Counted from the first letter of the stretch, positions 10,601 to 21,384 are shown. The stretch: DNA of 64,000 nt from Cervus elaphus (GCF_910594005.1 NC_057815.1:84863552-84927551), one strand, 5' to 3'. Program-made: numbers and translations. Notes: generated by a model from the letters alone, not told the origin.

Positions 10601-10672
10601 TCTTTTCTTCCTCTCTCTCTCACTCTCTTTCTCCCTTTCTTTCTTTCTCCTTCCCCCTTTCTTTCTTGCTAG
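10580..10672. repeat. Polypyrimidine (CT-rich) tract
   Basis: About 90 bp almost entirely C and T (TTCTTTCTTTCT-type units). It follows directly on the L1 3' end, where such tails often degrade into simple repeats. Confidence 0.85.
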
Positions 10673-11654
10673 TTACCTATCTCTAATTTTTTCACTTTTT
10701 CTGGATATTGCAAACATAGGATATAGAGGATATTGTAAACACCCAAGGAAGACATGATAGAAATTAGTCCTAAAGAGTTGTTAAAAGTGATGGAGAGAAG
10801 ATAAAACATTCCAGAATTATTGATATAAGTGGGACTGGTGATGTAGTGGCTATACTTTAGGAACGGTTTAGGGAGAGTTTAGTGTCAAGAATGACTCCTA
10901 GGTTTTTGGCTTGTCAGATTCGTATCATGCAGAAACATTCACTGAAAAGGTTAACATAGAGAACATTATAAGACCAAGATTAGGGTCAAGGGAGTACTCA
11001 TAATTTCTTTTTTTGATGCTGATAACGTAAGTTGTCTTTCATAAACCAGGTAGATGTGTTGAGTAGGCAGTAGGGGTTTATGGATTTAGAATTAAGAACA
11101 TTGATCATTATTGTATGCATATACTTGAAAGTTATTTGCTTGTACTCTGGTAGTTGAAGCATTAAAAAGAGATTTCCTTACTTACTCTGGCTGTAGAGGG
11201 TCTTGCTATTATCTGACATATGAAGCGGAGCAGAGCATGGCACTTGAAAGACTTAGCTTGGACAAACAGACTTAGATGTCTGGGAATACCCAAGTTGATA
11301 TAGACAATTAGATGGGCTAGAAAGGTGGGTTTGGGAATGTATTTATTTCTTGGGAATGCTATAACAACTCAGCACAGATGAGGTAGCTTAAAACAGCAGA
11401 AATTTACTCTCTTACAGTTTTGGAGGCCAGCATTCTGAAGTTAGATTTTCAGCAATGCAGACTCCATCTGGAACCTCCAAGGGGTAATTTATGCCATATT
11501 TCTTTCCTTGCTTTCCAATGCTAGGCGATTGCTGGCATTCCTGGTGTTCCTTGGTTTATAGATACATCCCTTCACTCCCTACATCTATCTTTACACTGCC
11601 TTCTCTGTGTTCCTGCGTTCTCTCCTACTGTTTCAAGGACACAAGTCTTTATGT

Positions 11655-11860
11655 TTAGGGCCTGCCCTTGTGGCTCAGCTGGTAAAGAACCTGCCTGCAA
11701 TGCTGGAGACCTGGGTTCAATCCCTGTGTTGGGAAGACCCCCTGGAGAAGGGAAAGGCTACCCACTCCAGTATTCTGAAGTACTCTGGCCTGGAGAATTC
11801 CATGGGCTATACAGTCCATGGTGTTGCAAAGAGTCAGACATGACTGAGTAACTTTCACCC
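11655..11860 (+). mobile_element. Bov-tA SINE in MaLR LTR
   Basis: Sense copy beginning GGGCCTGCCCTTGTGGCTCA and ending GAGTAACTTTCAC. A possible short TSD TTTAGGG lies on both sides, but it overlaps SINE-like bases. Confidence 0.9.
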
Positions 11861-11903
11861 TAAATTTAGGGGAATCTCATCTCCAGATCCACAGCTTAAT
11901 TAC

Positions 11904-12119
11904 TCTGTGTGCATGCTCAGTCACTCAGTTGTGTTTGACTCTTTGCAACCCTGTGGCCACCAGACTCCTCTGGCCATGGGATTTCCCAGGCAAGAATACT
12001 AGAGTGGGTTGCCATGCCCTCCTCCAGGTCATCTTCCCAACCCAGGGATTGAACTGGTGTCTCTTATATTTCCTGCATTGACAGGTGGGTTCCTTACCAC
12101 TAACGCAACCTGGGAAGCC
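11904..12119 (-). mobile_element. Bov-tA SINE, antisense, in MaLR LTR
   Basis: Full antisense copy flanked by a perfect 9-bp TSD, CTTAATTAC, at 11895-11903 and 12120-12128. Removing it restores a continuous LTR, which proves insertion after the LTR. Confidence 0.93.
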
Positions 12120-12509
12120 CTTAATTACATCCACAAAGACCTGTTTCACATTCACAGGTATTCAGATCTAGGACTTGGATATATCTTTTGAGGGGATACA
12201 ACTCAACCAACTACAGTGGATATCAACATATAGATAACAGGGCATGCAAGGGTTGATGTTATATAGGGAGTGAGTGTAGATTATTTAGGAGAGAGTAAAG
12301 AAGGGAGACTTGAAGGGAATAGCAATTTTTAAGAAAATCCAGGCAAGATGATCGTGAGAATATGGAATCACAAAAATCAAAGGAACAGAACCATTCAGAA
12401 AGAAGTTGAAAGAAAAAATAAACATAGCATAAAGTTTGAAAAGCATCCTCTAAATTGCCAATAACATGGTGATTGACTTTACATGAAAAGATCTAGGTGG
12501 GGTGATGAT

Positions 12510-12615
12510 ATAAAATCCTTACAACCCTACAGTGTAGATAATGTTATCTAAAATTTCAGACAGCAGCATAAAAGATGCTAATTTGTTCAGAGTCACAGCT
12601 AATAAGCATTGGAAC
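12510..12615 (-). mobile_element. MIR SINE fossil, antisense
   Basis: Matches the antisense MIR core: CCTTACAACCCTACAGTGTAGATAATGTTATC, then AAGATGCTAATTTGTTCAGAGTCACAGCTAATAAG. Confidence 0.6.
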
Positions 12616-12669
12616 AAAAATATGAATTATCTATCTCATTAACTCTCAATAATATAGTATAATAGAAAG

Positions 12670-12785
12670 AACAGGGTTGGGAGTAAGCCATTTCCTAAGT
12701 GTGTGAACTTGGCAAGATTAACTAAATTCTTTGAGCCTCAGTTTTCACATCTGAAGAGGTGGGTTAATAATCATATTTGTTTCCC
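12670..12785 (+). mobile_element. MIR SINE fossil
   Basis: Sense MIR core: GTGTGAACTTGGCAAGATTAACTAAATTC, TTGAGCCTCAGTTTTCACATCTG, then GGGTTAATAATCATA. Confidence 0.65.
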
Positions 12786-12827
12786 AATTTGGTTGCAGGG
12801 AAGAATACAGAAAATGGACGTTTGAAG

Positions 12828-12983
12828 TATGTGCTTAGTTGCTCAGTCCTGTCTGACTTTTTGCGACCCCATGGACTGCAGACCACTAGGCTCCTCTGTC
12901 CATGGGGATTCTCCAGTCAAAAATACTGGAGTGGGTTGCCATGCACTCCTCCAGGGGATCTTCCCAACCTAGGGATTGGGAAG
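12828..12983 (-). mobile_element. Bov-tA SINE, antisense, 5'-truncated
   Basis: Antisense body from GTGCTTAGTTGCTCAGTCCT to CTTCCCAACCTAGGGATTGG. Most of the tRNA head is lost. Confidence 0.9.
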
Positions 12984-13187
12984 ATTTTCATAATGTTTCC
13001 CATTAAAGTAGAGACCAATTAATCAACTATATGTAAAGATTATGGATAAAATCTCTCAATGTATAGCAATATTTGCAGCAAAGTTTTTAAGCAGGCCCAA
13101 GTGTAAGATAGAATTACTTCCCCAATTGTGTTGTATTTGTTACTAATAAACATTTCTTACAGTATTTTGAAATAAGAATCTAGGAAA

Positions 13188-13277
13188 ACTATAAAAATAT
13201 TATATATATTTTAAGATAACTATAATTTCATAACTATAAAAATATTATATATATTTTAAGATAACTATAGTTTCATA
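13188..13277. repeat. Two-copy 45-bp tandem duplication
   Basis: The 45-bp unit starting ACTATAAAAATATTATATAT occupies 13188-13232 and 13233-13277. The copies differ by one base (A to G near 13270). The unit is 85-90% A+T. Confidence 0.93.
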
Positions 13278-13595
13278 AGTAAAGTTTTGAGAACCTGGTT
13301 AAAAATGTCCTTGGTTTCCTTCTTGTCAAATATCTTTTCATCATCATAATATGATGACAAAAATGACAATGACTCACATAGCTAGGAAATAGAATCCAAG
13401 TTGTTGGTGGCATCTTTTGAAGAACTGGTCTAGGAAGAAAGTGTCTACATATATAGAAAATATTTTTGGAGCAGTTAAGAACTTAGGAAAACAACTGAAA
13501 TTACTTATAAAATCTATTTTATCTATTTATGTTGATTTCTGGCTCAATCAGGTCTTAGTGAAGGGACACAGGGACATGAGAGCTTTCCTTGCAGC
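13278..13595. other. Unassigned AT-rich sequence
   Basis: No gene or repeat family recognised. A 65-codon frame at 13417-13614 runs into the neighbouring SINE and has no motif. Confidence 0.3.
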
Positions 13596-13772
13596 GTATG
13601 GGCTCTTGCGGTGAGAGGATTTCTCTCCAGTTGGGGCTTGCGGGCTCCAGAGTGCATGGGCTCAGTAGTTGCCCTAGGGCATGTAGGATCTTAGTTTCCT
13701 GACCAGAGATGGAACTCCTGTCCCTGCACTGGAAAGCAAACTCTTAACCACTGGGCCAGCAGGGAAGTCCCT
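13596..13772 (-). mobile_element. CHR-type SINE, antisense
   Basis: Antisense copy with GGGCTCAGTAGTTGCCCTAG (the reversed CAACTACTGAGCC block), TTTCCTGACCAGAGATGGAA and TTAACCACTGGGCCAGCAGG ending in GGAAGTCCC. Confidence 0.85.
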
Positions 13773-14392
13773 GGAATTACTTCTTTGTTTACCATTGGAT
13801 ATGGAAATGCACATTGCTGCATTACCTACTAAAACAATACATTTAAAAAATTACAATAAGAAGCCAAAGCAAATATTATTCTTTTTGTAGTATTAAAACA
13901 AAGGAATCACATGTTTTTATTTTATTTTTAATTTTTCTACTTATAGGGACTATAAATAAATGTGCAACATAGGTTCTAGTTAAGTGAAATAAAAGATGAT
14001 CAGAAAACACAGTGTCAGCAACACACAATAATTTTTCAGGTGGGAAGAGACTGAAACACAACATTCCCAAAGAGAGTTGCTGTAGGATTTTTGATATTTT
14101 GAAGTTTCTTGTTTTAAATTGTTCTTAGGTGTTAATTTTAAATAAAACAAAAACATGTACTCTTTGATATTAGAGTTTGAGAAATTAATTGAGCCAGAAC
14201 ATTACACTGTTTCTGTATACAGTTCAACTGACACTCACTCTCCTTTCAAATCTTCCATACATGTCTGATACCTCTAAACGCATATTCCTCTTCTTTTAAA
14301 AATAACCTTCTAAAGGTGGACATTGGTGGTACCAATGTCACAAGATTGGTACCATTGTATCTTTCTGTTGCCTTTAATAAGCTATATCCAAC
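13773..14392. other. Unassigned AT-rich sequence
   Basis: No gene or repeat recognised. Includes a short direct repeat of TTGGTACCA near 14325-14355. Confidence 0.3.
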
Positions 14393-14622
14393 CATTTCCC
14401 CCAGTGGCTAAGCAGTAAAGAATTCACCTGCAATGCAGGAAGTCAGAGGAGATGCAGGTATGATTCCCGGTCAGGAAGATCCCCTAGAGGTAGGCATGGC
14501 AACCCTCTCCAGTATTCTTGCCTGGAGAATCCCATGGACAGAGGAGCCTGGTGGTCTATGGTCTAGTGTACAGGGTCACAAAGTGTCAGACACAATTGAA
14601 ATGAATTAGCATGCACGCATGC
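14393..14622 (+). mobile_element. Bov-tA SINE, near full length
   Basis: Sense copy with tRNA head (CCCCAGTGGCTAAGCAGTAA), diverged box B TATGATTCCC at 14459-14468 and the 3' end GAAATGAATTAGCATGCA. Duplications inside the head make it slightly longer than usual. Confidence 0.88.
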
Positions 14623-14640
14623 AACCAGATCTTCACCTAC

Positions 14641-15120
14641 ATTTTCTTCTTCATCCTCTGTGAAATACCGAAGATATCTATCTGCAGTCTCAGAAAACCA
14701 ACTCAAACTCACTCAAAGTCAAATATATCAGCTTATCTATCTGAACATCTGGGGACGGAGCTGACTTTCATCTCAGGCCTATGCAACAGTATTATCAGGG
14801 CTCATTCCATTGGCCTCATGCCCTGGACGATTCGGCACTACATTTGTGCATATGCACCATCTTCTTTGTTTGCATAGTATTCTCTGTTCTCATCACATTC
14901 TCAAATGAAGTCTTCACACTTCAAAACTTTAATGACTGCAGGCCCAAAGATGAAACGACGCATAAACTGAGAGAGATGTCGTGCTGCTACAGAAGAAGTG
15001 AGACGTTTCACAGATACCGGTGTCAATGTGCTTCTTCTCATTCGGTAACCCCTCAGTATAAAATGGATGGGAAGTCAAGTATGTGCTGCAGATTGAAACC
15101 ATGTTATGAGTTCTAAAAGA
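14641..15120 (+). other. CpG-retaining unassigned segment with a Cys-rich open frame
   Basis: About nine CpGs remain between 14750 and 15050, high for this window. An ATG-started 111-codon frame (14781-15116) has a hydrophobic stretch at about residues 20-41 (LHLCICTIFFVCIVF...), then a basic tail with paired cysteines (SCCYRRS, RCQCASS, MCCRLKPCYEF). No family is recognised. There is no obvious Kozak context, poly-A signal or splice site. It could be a decayed retrocopy, an exon fragment or chance. Confidence 0.2.
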
Positions 15121-16024
15121 CAAATGGCCCAGGACTTTTTCATAAAAGCTGCAGAAAACTTTCATGGTTTCCCCAGTTTGTTGAAAAGGGATTCCTGACT
15201 TGTCAAATTTAGAAATTCAGGGCTACCATTTCTTTCTCTTTCTTTTGTCCCATCTTTCTTCCCTTATCAATGTGATTGATCTAACCTATTGCTTTCAAGA
15301 GCTGCATACATTTTATATAATCAATTATTATATAAAATTTATCCACTATTTCCTTGTTTAGGAAACAGTGGATAAATATTTATTTCCTTATTCTTTATTT
15401 TGCTGTCATAAAAATATCAAAATAAATACATTTCTTTGTATATAAATCCTGGTGTACCAGTGTTATTTCTGTAGATTAGATGTCCTAAATGAAGTTTGTT
15501 GGAAATATCTTTTGAACATTTTTTGCAAAGACTATATATAGTTTTATTAAAGTTATAAAACTTACTTTCAATAAAATGTTGTTATTAAACTGCAAAGAAT
15601 TTAATTTCCAAGGATGATTCAAAAAATCACTATTTAGAGACAAAGAGGTAGTTTCTTTAAAGTGTTTTAGCAAAAGTTTCAAACTGGCTCTTTGCTTATT
15701 GCCAGGCAAAGCCATTAGCTCTCTTCCTCAGATTCCCTTCTTCAGGATCTGGCCAATTTCTCACTTTGGACAAATACAATGAATGAATGCTTGTGTGTTT
15801 TTTTTGTTTTTTGTTTTTTGTTTTTAACAACTTAGTGTCTTTCTCAGGATAAATTTATTTTAAAGAGGGAATCATGGTACCTTTCATCCATTTCATGTGT
15901 GACTGCCTTGTATTCTCATATCAGAAAATTCTACGCTTTCACATGCAATTTTCAGAAGACTATCTAGTTCCTACCTCCCATGCTGACTCCTGATGCCCTC
16001 ATTTGTTTTGAATACTTTATCTCT
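15121..16024. other. Unassigned AT-rich sequence
   Basis: No gene or repeat family recognised. Contains short inverted TA-rich motifs near 15315-15380 and a GTTTTTT-type T-rich run near 15795-15825. Confidence 0.3.
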
Positions 16025-16240
16025 CTCCCATAATACTAATGATGGCAATCAATACTCAGAACACTTCATGTGCTTATCTCATTTCATCTTCTCATAATAG
16101 TCATCTGAAGTAGGTAGCCTTACAATTCCCAGTTTAAGTGTATAAGAATTAACACAGTAATGCAATTTGCTCAGGGTCAGACTTAATAGGCTGTGGAGCC
16201 TAGACTGAACTCATGAAATGTGGACTAGAGCCTGTACACT
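16025..16240 (-). mobile_element. MIR SINE fossil, antisense
   Basis: Antisense MIR layout: TCTCATTTCATCTTCTCATAATAG, AGGTAGCCTTACAATTCCCAG, then AATTTGCTCAGGGTCAGACTTAATAGG and GGAGCCTAGACTGAAC. Confidence 0.68.
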
Positions 16241-17119
16241 TAATTTTTAAGAATTCCTGCTTGCAGTAGGTATCAAAAATTGGCATCATTCAGAGAGGCT
16301 TGAGAAAGGTACACATAACTTGGTATGAAGAAGGGCAGTGGGGACCTCTGAGTTTATAAAAAAAAAAAATCCATGTCTCCTTGGTGAGTTAGTTTTGAGA
16401 TGGACATGGAGAAATATAATTAAGTCCCCGCTTCCCTCAATTTGTTAAATAACAGTATATAATCACAGATCTGCACTCCTAAGGCTACCATGTATAAAAC
16501 TTTATATTAATATGGATTGACAGCAACAAAATGACAGAGTTTATATCTTCAAGAGCCAACCCACCGCTGTCTAGACCCAAGAGGAATCATAAAAAGGTAA
16601 GGAGTTGCCAAACGAAACCTGATCTAGAAGAAAGTGAAGTAGGCATTTTATGTTTTCTATTCCTTTGGTCTTGAGCTACTTAGATTGCCTTGTTCCAGCC
16701 CTGACTGAATAAATGGATTTCCATTCAGATTAAGTTTCTGGTTACGAAAAACCACACCACCTCTGGGTTTTGTTTTAATTTTGATTTCCAGATTCAAAGC
16801 TTCCCTGGACATTTAAGTTTTAGCCAACCTGTCCTGTTTGGACTTTCAGCTGCTGTACAATCAATTATTTCTAGTTGCTGCCAACAACCTAGTTTTAAGG
16901 AGATGACTGAAAAGACAGCCAATCCCCACTGTCAAATTCTCTATGGTCTCTCATTTAATACTGGTTTCTAGGTTTCATTAATCCAAGCAAAGCTTCTGAG
17001 TCAGTGAACACATCTACATGCTGAGAGAATGACATGCCCCAACTCTGCAGGGGCAAAAACACTTGTTCTCAGGACCCTTCTGTACCTTGCCCTATGGATT
17101 GCCTCATCTGACTGTTCAT
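16241..17119. other. Unassigned sequence
   Basis: No gene or repeat family recognised. A-run at about 16358-16370. Open frames are short and featureless. Confidence 0.3.
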
Positions 17120-17325
17120 TCATAAACTTTATTATATGCCAGGATTCATGCTAAGAATTTAACAAGCACTATCACATTTGATGCTTAGGAAAACTCTATG
17201 AGGTCAGTTCACTCATTATAACCACTATAAAGATGAGAAAACTAAAGCTCAGAGATGTTAAATAGCATTTCTAAGGTCTTGTGACTGGTGGATAGTGAAG
17301 CAGGATCTTGACTGACTCCAATACT
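17120..17325 (-). mobile_element. MIR SINE fossil, antisense
   Basis: Well-preserved antisense MIR: TTATATGCCAGGATTCATGCTAAG, ACTCTATGAGGTCAG, AAGATGAGAAAACTAAAGCTCAGAGATGTTAAATAGC, then GTGACTGGTGGATAGTGAAGC. Confidence 0.8.
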
Positions 17326-17355
17326 TTTAACCTTGACCTTTACTCAAGACAAGGG

Positions 17356-17357
<2 letters not shown>

Positions 17358-17398
<41 letters not shown>
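17358..17398. repeat. (TA)n microsatellite
   Basis: About 20 uninterrupted TA units. Such pure runs are usually length-polymorphic and can extrude cruciforms. Confidence 0.97.
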
Positions 17399-17401
<3 letters not shown>

Positions 17402-17520
17402 TTCTACACATCAATAGTACATAGGTCGTTTCAAAAAGTGTATTTCATTGTCAAATTTTCATCTTATAAATTAGCAGAGCTTGTGAACCAAAAATAGGTA
17501 TTATAAAGAAAAATTATTAG

Positions 17521-17638
17521 AGACGTCCCTGTGGCTCAGTTGGTAAATGAGTCACCTGCAATGCAGGAGACCCGGGTTCAATCCCTGAGTCAGGAAGATC
17601 CTCTGCAGAAAGGAATGGCTACCCACTCCAGTATTCTG
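17521..17638 (+). mobile_element. 3'-truncated Bov-tA SINE
   Basis: Contains the tRNA head and ends right after CCACTCCAGTATTCTG. The remaining body is absent. The flanks are similar (ATTATTAGAGA left, ATATTAGAGAA right), so this may be a genuinely short insert with an imperfect TSD. Confidence 0.85.
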
Positions 17639-17966
17639 AAAAATATTAGAGAAAACAGATACTTCCAACTTTGCAGTCCATGTCTTGGTGTTCAGGCACT
17701 CCTTATCTAGCCACAGAGATGGACGCTGAAGGGAAATGGGAAACCTTATGCGTTGTCTAACTAAATTTTGTTTAGTGATATAACTATAGTACATAGATAA
17801 TATTTAACATCTAAACAAGAACAAAGTGATTTACTTCTGGTTGTTTGAAAAGAAACATTTGTAGACACTAATATAAGATTCTTCTAAGACCAAGAAATCT
17901 AAATAAAAAGGTCTTATTTTAAAATAAAATCAGATATCCAAAGCTAGTCCACATGTGTTGATGACT
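17639..17966. other. Unassigned AT-rich sequence
   Basis: No gene or repeat family recognised. Confidence 0.3.
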
Positions 17967-17980
17967 TCTTAGGGCTTCAG

Positions 17981-18394
17981 TATCAGTCACTCAGTCATAT
18001 CCAACTCTTTGTAACCCATAGACTATAGTCTGCAAGTCTTCTCTGTCCATGGAATTCTCCAGGCAAGAATACCGAAGTGGGAGCCATTTCCTTCTCCAGG
18101 AGATCTTCCCGACTCAGGGGTTGAACCCAGGTCTCCTGTATTGCAGGCAAATTCTTTACTCTCTGGGGCTTCCCTGGTAGCTCAATTGGTAAATAATTCG
18201 CCTGCAATGCAAGAGACCCCAGTTCAATTCCTGGGTTGGGAAGATCCCCTGGAGAAGGAAACAGCTACCCACTCCAGTATTCTAGCCTAGAGAAAATTGC
18301 ATGGACTATATAGTCCTGGGGTCACAAAGAATCAGACACAACTGAGCGACTTTCACTTCACTTCTTTACTCTCTGAGCCACCATGGACTCCCCC
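17981..18394 (-). mobile_element. Bov-tA SINE, antisense, split by another Bov-tA
   Basis: Antisense copy in two parts, 17981-18165 and 18376-18394 (the end GAGCCACCATGGACTCC). Its own TSD is TCTTAGGGCTTCAG at 17967-17980 and TCTTAGGGCTTCA at 18395-18407. The gap holds a younger sense Bov-tA. Confidence 0.93.
18166..18361 (+). mobile_element. Bov-tA SINE inserted head-to-head in Bov-tA
   Basis: Full sense copy flanked by a perfect 14-bp TSD, TTCTTTACTCTCTG, at 18152-18165 and 18362-18375. The duplicated site lies in the host SINE's own tRNA-like head. Confidence 0.95.
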
Positions 18395-18407
18395 TCTTAG
18401 GGCTTCA

Positions 18408-19204
18408 AGTCTTGGATAATTACCTGAGGAATCCTCTTAGCGTTACCACTGACAGGGTTATAATTTCATAATGTGTGACTCAACTGTCTAAATTTTGATA
18501 CATCCGCGTTTCTCAAATTTTAAGATAAAATGAAACAGAGTATTGTGAAAAACAGCAATCTCTAATAAGTTCCAATTACCCCTTTGGACAAAAGCTCTGC
18601 TGCAGAAAGCGAAGAACGTTTCTTTATTTCCACTTCAGATGGGTGAGTTAAAAAGAACTAATTGCACAATAATTAACATTTTTAAGAAGCCAAATATTTC
18701 AGACTTTATTTCTGCTCAGGAGAATTCACCACAATAAGAAAATTGGACATGCTGGCACATAGAGTAGGTCAGGCTCTTTGAAGGCAAATGTACAAACTAG
18801 CAGGTGTGTTACACATTTTCTAGGCAACACATTTTCTAAAGATGACCTCTCATGAACCGTCTTCAGACTAATGCTCCTATTCACTACCTCCTTCTGATTT
18901 TGACAGTTTTGAATACAATATCTGTGTGGTGTTAGGAGACACATCAGATTTCTTACACATCCCTTAAACAACGGCTAAAGTAACACCACTGACAATGGCA
19001 TTTTAGTCTCTCGTGTCCAGTCGGCATTAAAATGTGCTCTCATCTTTCACTCACATTGCACTAGCTATATGCTTTTGTATTGCAGGCCTGCAATATTGGA
19101 AAGCAGGGCACATGTTCTCTTGTGACTCATTATTTTAATAATATTCAATATTTCAGTCATCCCCCAGTCATTGAAAGGAACATTCCTGCCGCCGTGTCAC
19201 TTAA
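18408..19204. other. Unassigned sequence
   Basis: No gene or repeat family recognised. An 81-codon minus-strand frame at 18726-18971 has no motif. Confidence 0.3.
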
Positions 19205-19424
19205 GTATGTGCTGTGTGCTGTACGCAGTCGCCCAGTTATGTCGGACTCTTCTGGACCCCAGGGACTGTAGCCCGCCAGGCCCCTCTGTCCATGGGATTC
19301 TCCCGGCAAGAACACTGGAGTGGGTTGCCATGCCTCCTCCAGGGGATCTTCCCAACCCAGGGATTGAACCCAGGTCTCCTGCGTTGCAGGCGGATTCTTG
19401 ACCATCTGAGCCACTGCGGAAGCC
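19205..19424 (-). mobile_element. Bov-tA SINE, antisense, near full length
   Basis: Antisense copy from GTGCTGTACGCAGTCGCCCA to GAGCCACTGCGGAAGCC. It keeps several CpGs (GTCGCCC, GTCGGAC, CCCGCC, CCCGG), suggesting a fairly young copy. Confidence 0.92.
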
Positions 19425-19902
19425 AATTTAAAATAAGAAGAGAAACACACACACAAAAACAATCCTTCTCTGAAGCTGTCAAATCCTATTAAAATTATGG
19501 TCCCTTTTTGCTGAAACCACCTCAGGCAGAGCTCACCATACATTTCTTCCTTAATTCTGTAACAGTGAGGCTGTTTAGATACATTTTTTTTTTTTTAAGC
19601 AAAAGGCCAGAGGATAAAAACTGGAGGAATCTGCACAGGAAAGAAATATACAATATGAAAAATAACATTTCATTGTGACTCATATGAAAAAGACCCAGAA
19701 ACTTCAGCGAGCAGTTAACAGGCTGTTAGAGAGTGTTGATGATGTACAGAGCTCTGTGGCGGATCATATATAATCTGGTGGTGAATGCGTTTATTTGTGA
19801 TCCTACTGAACCATGCATCACTAGAGCCATACTGCTCAAGCGTGGTCTATATACTGGGTAAGGTTATAAGTATAAAAATTGAGAGATAACACTAGGACCT
19901 TT
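19425..19902. other. Unassigned sequence
   Basis: No gene or repeat family recognised. T-run at about 19586-19598. Confidence 0.3.
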
Positions 19903-20082
19903 TTTAGAAATATTTATTTATTTGGCTACACCAAATCTTCCTCTTGGCATGTGGAATATTTAGTTGCAGCATGTGAAATCTTAGTTGCAGCTTGGATATA
20001 GTTCGCTGACCAGGGATTGAAGCCAGGATCCCTGCGCTGGGAGCATGGAGCCTTAGCCACTGTACCATCAAGGTGGTCCCAA
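19903..20082 (-). mobile_element. CHR-type SINE, antisense, degenerate
   Basis: Antisense features: TATTTATTTGGCTACACCAA, TTAGTTGCAGCATGTGAAAT (twice in variant form), TTCGCTGACCAGGGATTGAA and TTAGCCACTGTACCATCAAGG. Confidence 0.78.
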
Positions 20083-20511
20083 CATTAGGACTTTTTATAT
20101 GAATGTAACAGAAATTTTACATCATTTGCCTCTATACATTTTTAAATATTTACATTTTAAATTTCCTTTTTCCTTTTTCTTTTTTTCTTCCTTTCACATG
20201 TATATTGACTTTTCCCCTACCTCTTCAGAGAAGTTTCTCTGAGCTATCTGAAATGCTGTCTCCTGGGCTTCATTCCTTATTTTACCCCAAATAAATTTAC
20301 CCCAAATAAATAATTTTCAACTCTCATGTTGTGTATTTTTTTAAGTTGACAAGTGTTTCTCAAGTAGATTCTGACGCTTCTCAGCTCACATAAGCCAACT
20401 GATCATAATCAATTTCTCTATGTGTGTGTGTGTATATATATAGTATATTAATTATATATGATCAATTCTGCTAATTATATTGATATATTGTTAACAATAA
20501 ATATTATTAAT
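20083..20511. other. Unassigned AT- and pyrimidine-rich sequence
   Basis: Contains a CT-rich run (20163-20195), a double TACCCCAAATAAAT motif (20283-20310) and a TG/TA run (20421-20460). Confidence 0.4.
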
Positions 20512-20811
20512 TTTTTTTCATTTATTTTTATTAGTTGGAGGCTAATTACTTTACAATATTGTAGTGGGTCTTGTCATACATTGACATGAATCAGCCATGG
20601 ATTTGCATGTGTTCCCCATCCCGATCCCCCCTCCCACCTCCCTCTCTACCCGATCCCTCTGAGTCTTCCCAGTGCACCAGGCCCGAGCACTTGTCTCGTG
20701 CATCCAACCTGGGCTGGTGATCTGTTTCACTATAGATAATATACATGTTTTGATGCTGTTCTCTCAAAACATCCCACCCTCGCCTTCTCCCACAGAGTCC
20801 AAAAGTCTGGA
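20512..20811 (-). mobile_element. L1 (bovine type) 3' end, antisense
   Basis: Begins with a T-rich tail, then ATTAGTTGGAGGCTAATTAC, CATGAATCAGCCATGGATTT, CTGGGCTGGTGATCTGTTTC and CTTCTCCCACAGAGTCCAAA. This is the antisense of the L1 3' UTR and is truncated at about 20811. Confidence 0.92.
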
Positions 20812-20929
20812 AAACTCTGATAAATATCCCAAGACAAAAAGGAAGCGAGATGGCTGGAAAACAACGTATGATTTACATTCATCATTCCAAATTCTCATCT
20901 GTTGCTGGTTAAATAAACTCTACTGATCA

Positions 20930-21362
20930 GCCAAAGTTGTGCTTTTTCCAGTAGTCACATATGGATATGAGAGTTTGACCATAAAGAAAGCCAAGCACTG
21001 AAGAATTGATGCTTTTGAATTGTGGTGTTGGAGAAGACTCTTGAGAGTCCCTTGAACAGCAAGATCAAACCAGTCAGTATTTAAGGAAATCAGTTCTGAA
21101 TATTCATTGGAAGGACTGATGCTGTAGGTGAAGCTCCGCTACTTTGGCCACCTGATGCAAAGAGCTGACTCATTGAAAAAGCCTCTAATGCTGGGAAAGA
21201 TTAAGGCAAAAGAGAAGGGGGATGTAGAGAATGTAATGGTTAGATAGCATCACCAACACACCGAACAGGAGTTTGAGCAACCTCCATGAGATAGTAAAGG
21301 ACAGGGTATGCTGCAATCCATGGGGTTGCAAAGAGTCAGACAGGACTTAGTGACTGAACAAC
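20930..21362 (+). mobile_element. BovB LINE 3' portion
   Basis: Sense BovB end: GAGAGTTTGACCATAAAGAAAG, TTGGAGAAGACTCTTGAGAG, GGCCACCTGATGCAAAGAGC, ATGCTGGGAAAGATTAAGG and GGGGTTGCAAAGAGTCAGAC. Several indels break the reading frame. Confidence 0.9.
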
Positions 21363-21384
21363 AATCACTGATAAGTAACATGAA

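Larger units (their letters stand above)
11343..12215 (-). mobile_element. MaLR-type LTR, antisense, hit by two Bov-tA SINEs
   Basis: Antisense LTR pattern: GGAATGCTATAACAACTCAG...TTAAAACAGCAGAAATTTAC...ACAGTTTTGGAGGCCAG, later TTAATTACATCCACAAAGACC and GGACTTGGATATATCTTTTG ending near CAACTACAG. SINEs at 11655-11860 and 11904-12119 interrupt it. No internal viral genes accompany it. Confidence 0.75.
9418..12450 (-). mobile_element. Long L2 LINE fossil, antisense, in several pieces
   Basis: Pieces at about 9418-9591, 9692-10060, 10780-11342 and 12216-12450 follow the antisense L2 order. These include CATTTATTGAACAATTATTTAG, later ATGACTCCTAGGTTTTTGGC, later GTAGATGTGTTGAGTAGGCAGT, and finally GAGTGAGTGTAGAT. 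They are separated by a Bov-tA, an old L1 3' end and a MaLR LTR. The L2 reverse-transcriptase region would fall close to the LTR junction, but the LTR and decay have destroyed it. Assignment is from recalled consensus order, so exact limits are uncertain. Confidence 0.5.

Noticed and set aside
10554..10757. 67-codon Ser/Phe/Leu frame
   Set aside because: Translation of a CT-rich simple repeat after the L1 3' end.
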